Shown: piece by piece, positions 59,200 to 64,000 of the stretch
Layout: each line of letters starts with the position of its first letter
How positions within the stretch are numbered: the stretch's first letter is position 1
Origin: Timema cristinae
Taxonomy: Eukaryota > Arthropoda > Insecta > Phasmatodea > Timematidae
NCBI GenBank assembly: GCA_039000515.1
Contig: JBCFYV010011164.1
Span: 33,409,021-33,473,020 of the forward strand
Reading direction: 5' to 3'
Length of the DNA stretch: 64,000 nt
Program-made: the position numbers and the translations under genes
Notes under the pieces: model-generated
Databases searched by the model: none
The model's input: the letters and a program-made list of their open reading frames with translations, nothing else
Told to the model about the DNA's origin: nothing

Positions 59200-59310
59200 T
59201 TACTCTAAATTATTCCTTCCTCATCCTTACCCCATTGGCATAATTAAATGGGGTGGGTAGTAAGACGTGATGCTTAAAAAATGGGGATGGGTAATAAGAC
59301 GTAATGGGGG
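59200..59310 (+). repeat. SINE-A 3' end with duplicated terminus
   Basis: ccttcctcatccttacccca and aattaaatggggtgggtagt, agtaagacgtgatgcttaaa. The last ~35 bp (atggggatgggtaataagac) are repeated in tandem. Confidence 0.65.
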
Positions 59311-61730
59311 TAAAAAAAAGTATTGAATAAAAGTGGTCATGAGTGTCCTAAACATAAGAACTTTAAAACAAGATGAAAAAATGAAAGAAAAAAAGGAAAA
59401 ATATTCCACTAAACGCACTTAATCGCTCTAATAAAAAATGTATTAAGAATAAAGAGTTTGGATAAAAGTGACTATATTTTAGATGTAAGACATTTAAAAT
59501 CATTCAATAGCTCTATCTGGGATTGGAACACTGATAACTTCGTTATTGATAAACTAGAATGATGGGATTGACATTTCGACCCCGTCGTCCACCAGGGCGG
59601 GTAGCACAGAAACAGAAATAAATAAAATATGTTGACCTTATGACAATGTTGGTAATCTTAATCTATTTATGTTTAAACATTTTCTAAAATACTTTCCTTA
59701 AGGTGATATAGTTCACTATAGAATTAATGTTCATTAGGTATATTTTATCTTATCGATCACATCCACGTGGCAACACCGCATTGAGGGTATATGAGAGACA
59801 GACAGACAAACAGAAGGACTAGTTGAGCGTCATGTCCCAGAGTTTGTAACCGTCAGCACTAGTGTAGGGTTTTACAACCCACCCCAATCCCTCCCCAAGC
59901 AACCCACCAACCCTATCACAGGGCAGACAGAGGGTGGCTTACGTAGCACACAGAACTACTGCCGTTAACGTGACGAGCTTCTTGACCCAACCCATGACTT
60001 CCTGTGAAATATAATCAAAACAAGGTCATTCGAGCTTGTGTGGTTGCTAGGATTGCGATAAAACGCTAAGTTCAAGATCAGGGAACAATTCTAAACTAGG
60101 GGTTGTTGATTATATTTTTCTCTGCATAAACAGGATTGAGGTTAAATTAGATTAATAATAAATTGGTAAAATTTTAAATAGACAAACAATTTGAATATAA
60201 GGATTAAATAACATTGTAAATATATAAAATACAAAAGAATTAATAATACATCAAGAGTTGTTGTAGGGCTCATTATAATTTCCACACCATTTCCATTTCT
60301 AGTTTAAATTAGTATAGTTTTTTTCTAGATATTTTCTGTATCATAATATTTTGTTCCACTACTATCCATAAGCCCTATCCCAAAATAAATCATCCTCACT
60401 CACTCTTGTATCAAAATTATCACATCATTTCAAATATATAGATATGTCGGCCCTTTATTTATAACAAATGGAAAATATCCTAAACCCTAATTATTAAAAA
60501 AAAAAAAAAAATTTCTTACAAATAAAGGAAACTAAACAATTTTATTGCACGATCAGCCCTTTAAACCTAGTTTTTATATCAAATTTTAGTTACATAGATA
60601 CATTTTAAAAATTAAAACGACTAAAACTAAATAGATTTAAAATGAAAAACAGGTGTTTTACTATCTATGAGGAAAATCAGTAATAAACTTATTTATAACT
60701 ACGCAGCTATTTTCAAGGAAGTATTATGTAAATTTCCACAGCTAAGAAATAAGGATGGAGTATATGGAATAGTTTTTTCTAATATAATAATTTTTTATTT
60801 GGGTTAAAATAAGAAAAAGAGAGTTTTAAGGATTTTTTTTTTTTGTATAGGTCTTGAGACATTAAAGATTTCATTCCCACGAATAGTATTTTAATTTAAG
60901 ATATTTCCCATTTAAATAAATGGCAGCCTTAGTATATGAAATCAGACGTATACACACCAATTCTAGATACTTTGATCTAGCTTCAAAACCCAGGGATTAC
61001 AAAATAACCATAAAATATATTTAGAAATGGGTGAAAATAAATTGGTACTTGCTTTGACTAATAATAAATGTTCGCGAACAACAGATCCTACAATGACGAA
61101 AACCACAACACGATACAAGCAAGTTTTCACAGTGTGAAATCGAAGATTATCGTACTAAAGCTGCAAAAGCGTTTCCAGAGTAACTATATAGTAATAGTTG
61201 AAGGAAAGCTGGTAGCATGGTCTTCTTTGGACAATGAGCTAGACGGTTTTGGAAGGTTCAGATAGTGGCTCGCTGACCTCAAAATGAAAGTTTACTCCAT
61301 CAGTTTTTATTCTTGTGTGCTGTGTGTAGTTACTTGAGTAGGATTTTGGTGGAAGAAATATTAAGAGAAGAGCCACATTTTATTTTGTGGTAAACATTTT
61401 ATTATATTATTAGAGATACTTTATGGTTCTCTGTAGTATCTATAAAAAAATCTCCATATAACACGACTTGATACCAGTGGCGTAATTAAGGCTGGTGTCA
61501 AATATTGCGGTAACTCATGGTGTCACCCTCATGGATTAACAGACCATACAAAATTCTTAGTAATTTTTTGGTACTAATGTTACTCGTAAATCGTAAATAC
61601 CATATATCACTGAAAGTAATGGCAATAGTAATGACATAAACAATTTACAAAATTAAGATTTACCTTTAAGTTACCATATCATACGCATGATCAAGGTATA
61701 TTTACATAGTTTCGTGTGATTAAAGTGAAA
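59311..61730. other. AT-rich spacer with a GC-richer block
   Basis: 59755-60110 is GC-richer (around cacgtggcaacaccgcattg and tgccgttaacgtgacgagct), with agacagacagacaaac at 59797, perhaps another LINE tail. A 65-codon frame (61068-61265, plus) has no family I recognise and no clear gene context. accagtggcgtaattaagg at 61482 resembles a DNA-transposon end, without a partner. Confidence 0.3.
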
Positions 61731-61950
61731 ACTCGTTCAGATTATACGCTTAAGTAATTATTACACTAATTATTTTTTAGGGATTAGGAAGGTTATATTT
61801 AAAGGCGTGTGCCCTCATTTGCGTAAAGGGAGAGTGGATAACCAATTTTAAAACAAACCTCAATACACCCGAACGAGATTAAAACCTTTATCCCCCATCA
61901 TCGTCATTTTATTCTATTGTGAGAGTAGTGCCTTAGACCATGCGACCACC
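61731..61950 (-). repeat. SINE-A2, near full length
   Basis: gttcagattatacgcttaag (tail side, end lost), tcatttgcgtaaagggagag, B-box region acgagattaaaacctttatc, head side gccttagaccatgcgaccac. Confidence 0.75.
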
Positions 61951-62479
61951 AAAAAGATAAAATTTGGTAATAAAACCAGAGAATTCGAAGTAAAAACCTT
62001 TAAGACCAACATCAAAAGGATTAGGTTTGCATAATCAATAATGGCTCAAATAATGTAAAAATTGTAGACAAATGAATTTTGCAATAAACTCAAAATATTG
62101 TAGGTAAATATTAGAAAATTTGAATAAATCAGTGACTATAAAGATATCAACAGCAACGAAAGCAACCGTGTGTGCAGACAAAATTCTAAGCTACAGCCAC
62201 AGTAAGCTGGGTACAGTGCCCAATTTAAGGGAAGAGGGGGTGATCGTAGTGATTGTCCCATGATCCCACAAAAATGGGGACCCACAAACCCCCCAAAAAA
62301 TTAAAACCATAACTTCTATTTTATATTGTATATATCATCTACAGCTACCTAATACTAATCCAGTGGCAGCAGAACCTTATTGGTGTAGGGAAGACCAAGC
62401 AAATATATATATATATAATTATATATGTGCTTGCCGTCCACCCCACACCACCGCACTTCACACCACCCTACCCCACTCT
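61951..62479. other. Spacer with low-complexity C-rich tract
   Basis: 62430-62495 is C/A-rich (caccccacaccaccgcactt), preceded by a short (TA)n at 62404. No gene. Confidence 0.4.
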
Positions 62480-63470
62480 ACCCTCCCCAATAAAGATTTG
62501 AAAATTAGATTTCTCTGAAAGCTATTTGCTATTTTATTAAAATTAGATAATTTTTATAAAGTATTCGAAGTAACCATTCCCAAAAATTTTTTGGAATTCG
62601 GTTCCTTTAAGAAGAAATTTAGAGTGATTGTCCTCCAGAAAATTTTTAAAATCTAATGCTTCTAGGAAAATATTTGGAGTTGTCCCTGACTAGCATATTT
62701 TTGAAAATTGAATGAATTTAAAAGTTATTTGAAGTTTGATATAAGTCTTTCATCTACAATTTCTAGAATTATAAGAAAGTGTTAATTACATCTTTAGGGG
62801 GGGACTCTTTAAATTATTTAAAGTAGTCCTCCTCCCTTCAAATTATTTTGAAATTTAGATGATCTTAAAATATAATTCGAGTAGTCCTCAGGACAATATT
62901 GAAATTTAGATGCCTCTAGAAACTATTTATATTGCTCCTAGTCTGATTTTTTCTCGAAAACTAGATACCTTTAAAACTTTTTTAAATAGTTTTCACCCGG
63001 CAATATTTTAAAAATGTGCTATTCTTAAGAAACTATTTAGAACGATTTTCTTCTGGAAATTTTTTGAAAATTATATGCTTCAATAAGATATTTGAAGTGC
63101 TCATCCATCAAAAGATATTCGAAAATGGAATGCTCTCATAAATTATTTGAAGTTGTCCTTGCGTGAAAATTCTTCAAAATTAAATATATGCCTACGATAT
63201 TTGGAATGGTCCTCCCCTAGACATTTTTGAAGTCTGGATGGACCTAAAAGCTAATTAGAATTCTCCTCGCCTGATATTTTTTTTAACAGTTAGATGCTTC
63301 AAAGGGCTATTTAAGGGGCTCTTCTTCCGCATATTTTTTGCAAATATAATGAATATAGAAGTCATTTCGAGTTTAAGATAAGGGCGTCTTTCAGCTTCAT
63401 ATTTGATAATATCATATGATTTGAAATGTCTCCAAGAGGAAGCCAACTCATTCTAAGGATGATTCTTTCA
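62480..63470. repeat. Degenerate ~55-bp tandem array, about 15 units
   Basis: Successive units follow the pattern tttgaaaattagatgcttct - aaactatttgaagt - gtcctcccctgaaaat with heavy divergence; examples begin near 62650, 62700, 62900, 63067, 63120 and 63232. Spacing is 52-60 bp, with some irregular longer units. This is an old tandem repeat, unrelated to the satellite at 3.3-5.3 kb. It ends where the LINE reading frame begins. Confidence 0.75.
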
Positions 63471-63501
63471 GGGGAGTAAGTCCTCTTGACGAAGCGAATA
63501 A

Positions 63502-64000
63502 TTCATTGTTGTAGAGAATCCCACGGAACGTGTTAGATATAATCGTCTAAAGGCGATTGTAAGGAGAACTGTAAACATGATTAGAAACACAAACTTTAAT
63601 ACTTTTGTGACCGAAACAGCTGTCAACATGCAGGGGACCTGGACCTTAACAAAGATGCTAAAAGGTAACTCAAAAAAATCAAGCACACCGGCCATCCACG
63701 GACAACGGGGGATGGCCTTCACCAGGATAGATAAAGCAAATGCCTTAGCACTTTCACTTGAAGACCAGTTCAAACCAAATCCAGTACACGACCGAAATTT
63801 CAATAGGGACGTCACAAGAACAGTTTACAACTTTATCCAGAGACCAATAACAGACTTGCCAGCCCCCATCACGGAGCAGGAACTTCGAACCAACATAAAA
63901 AACCTAAAACTGAACAAGGCACCCGGACTTGATGGAGTACAAAACGAGTTGCTAAAGAACATGCCTGAAGTAGCGATATCTCATCTCACACAGATCTTTA
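63502..64000 (+). CDS. Non-LTR retrotransposon ORF2, reverse transcriptase N-terminal part (Jockey-like), runs off window
   Basis: A continuous 166-codon frame opens after TAA at 63499-63501 and continues to the window edge. It reads ENPTERVRYNRLKAIVRRTVN early (linker after the endonuclease), LALSLEDQFKPNP in the middle and PITEQELRTNIKNLKLNKAP followed by GLDGVQNELLKNMP near the end. The K.NKAPG.DG..NELLK block is the first conserved motif region of Jockey/CR1-type reverse transcriptases. The catalytic FADD-type motif lies beyond the window. No endonuclease domain is found upstream; a degenerate tandem array abuts instead, so the copy is 5'-truncated. A few residues upstream (SPLDEANNSLL in another frame) hint at a frameshift near 63500. 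A minus-strand 115-codon frame over 63468-63815 is its shadow. Confidence 0.85.

Noticed and set aside
61068..61265. Small plus-strand protein of 65 codons
   Set aside because: No family, signal peptide, splice context or regulatory signal is recognisable; length is near chance expectation.
63468..63815. 115-codon minus-strand frame
   Set aside because: Antisense shadow of the reverse transcriptase frame on the plus strand, which has recognisable motifs.

Overview
The window is AT-rich animal DNA made almost entirely of interspersed and tandem repeats. I find no convincing host protein-coding gene, rRNA gene or functional tRNA gene. Eukaryotic hallmarks are tRNA-derived SINEs with Pol III A/B boxes and (TAA)n tails, a non-LTR reverse transcriptase fragment, PIF/Harbinger elements with 3-bp target duplications, a probable solo LTR with TATA box and AATAAA, and long satellites. 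An invertebrate (arthropod or mollusc) is most likely; the sequence alone does not name the species. All SINE family names used here (A, A2, A3, B, C, D) and 'repeat E' are mine.

Layout. 0-3 kb: a LINE 3' tail, a perfect 31-bp inverted repeat and SINE-A copies. 3.3-5.3 kb: about 39 copies of a 51/52-bp satellite. 5.4-12.3 kb: a dense SINE mosaic (8.2-9.2 kb holds five fragments end to end), repeat E and a 370-bp foldback element. 14.9-16.1 kb: probable solo LTR. 17.6-22 kb: SINEs, one split by a Harbinger-type MITE. 22.8-23.3 kb: an inverted repeat. 24-35 kb: SINE-D, A and B copies, (TA)n tracts and a 39-bp minisatellite. 35-43 kb: sparse SINE-A relics, ending in a nearly full-length SINE-A. 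43.6-44.96 kb: a 593-bp palindrome with a tRNA-like sequence in each arm, plus a third single copy. 45.2-46.9 kb: a second copy of repeat E, interrupted by a 912-bp Harbinger element carrying a broken transposase exon, then SINEs. 49.6-50.6 kb: a module array in inverted and direct orientation. 52.0-52.5 kb: a foldback element. 55-59 kb: SINEs and a LINE 3' tail. 62.5-63.5 kb: a degenerate ~55-bp tandem array, followed by the start of a Jockey-like LINE reverse transcriptase that runs off the right edge.

How the parts relate. SINE families with different tRNA-like heads share 3' tails (A with D, B with C). This suggests head swapping onto common, probably LINE-recognised, tails. Several nested insertions (MITE in SINE-C, Harbinger in repeat E, SINE-A in an older A fragment) give relative ages and exact borders. 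Open reading frames of 60-170 codons are nearly all by-products of satellites, SINEs or triplet microsatellites. Coordinates of old repeat copies are approximate to about 10-20 bp because they were aligned by eye.
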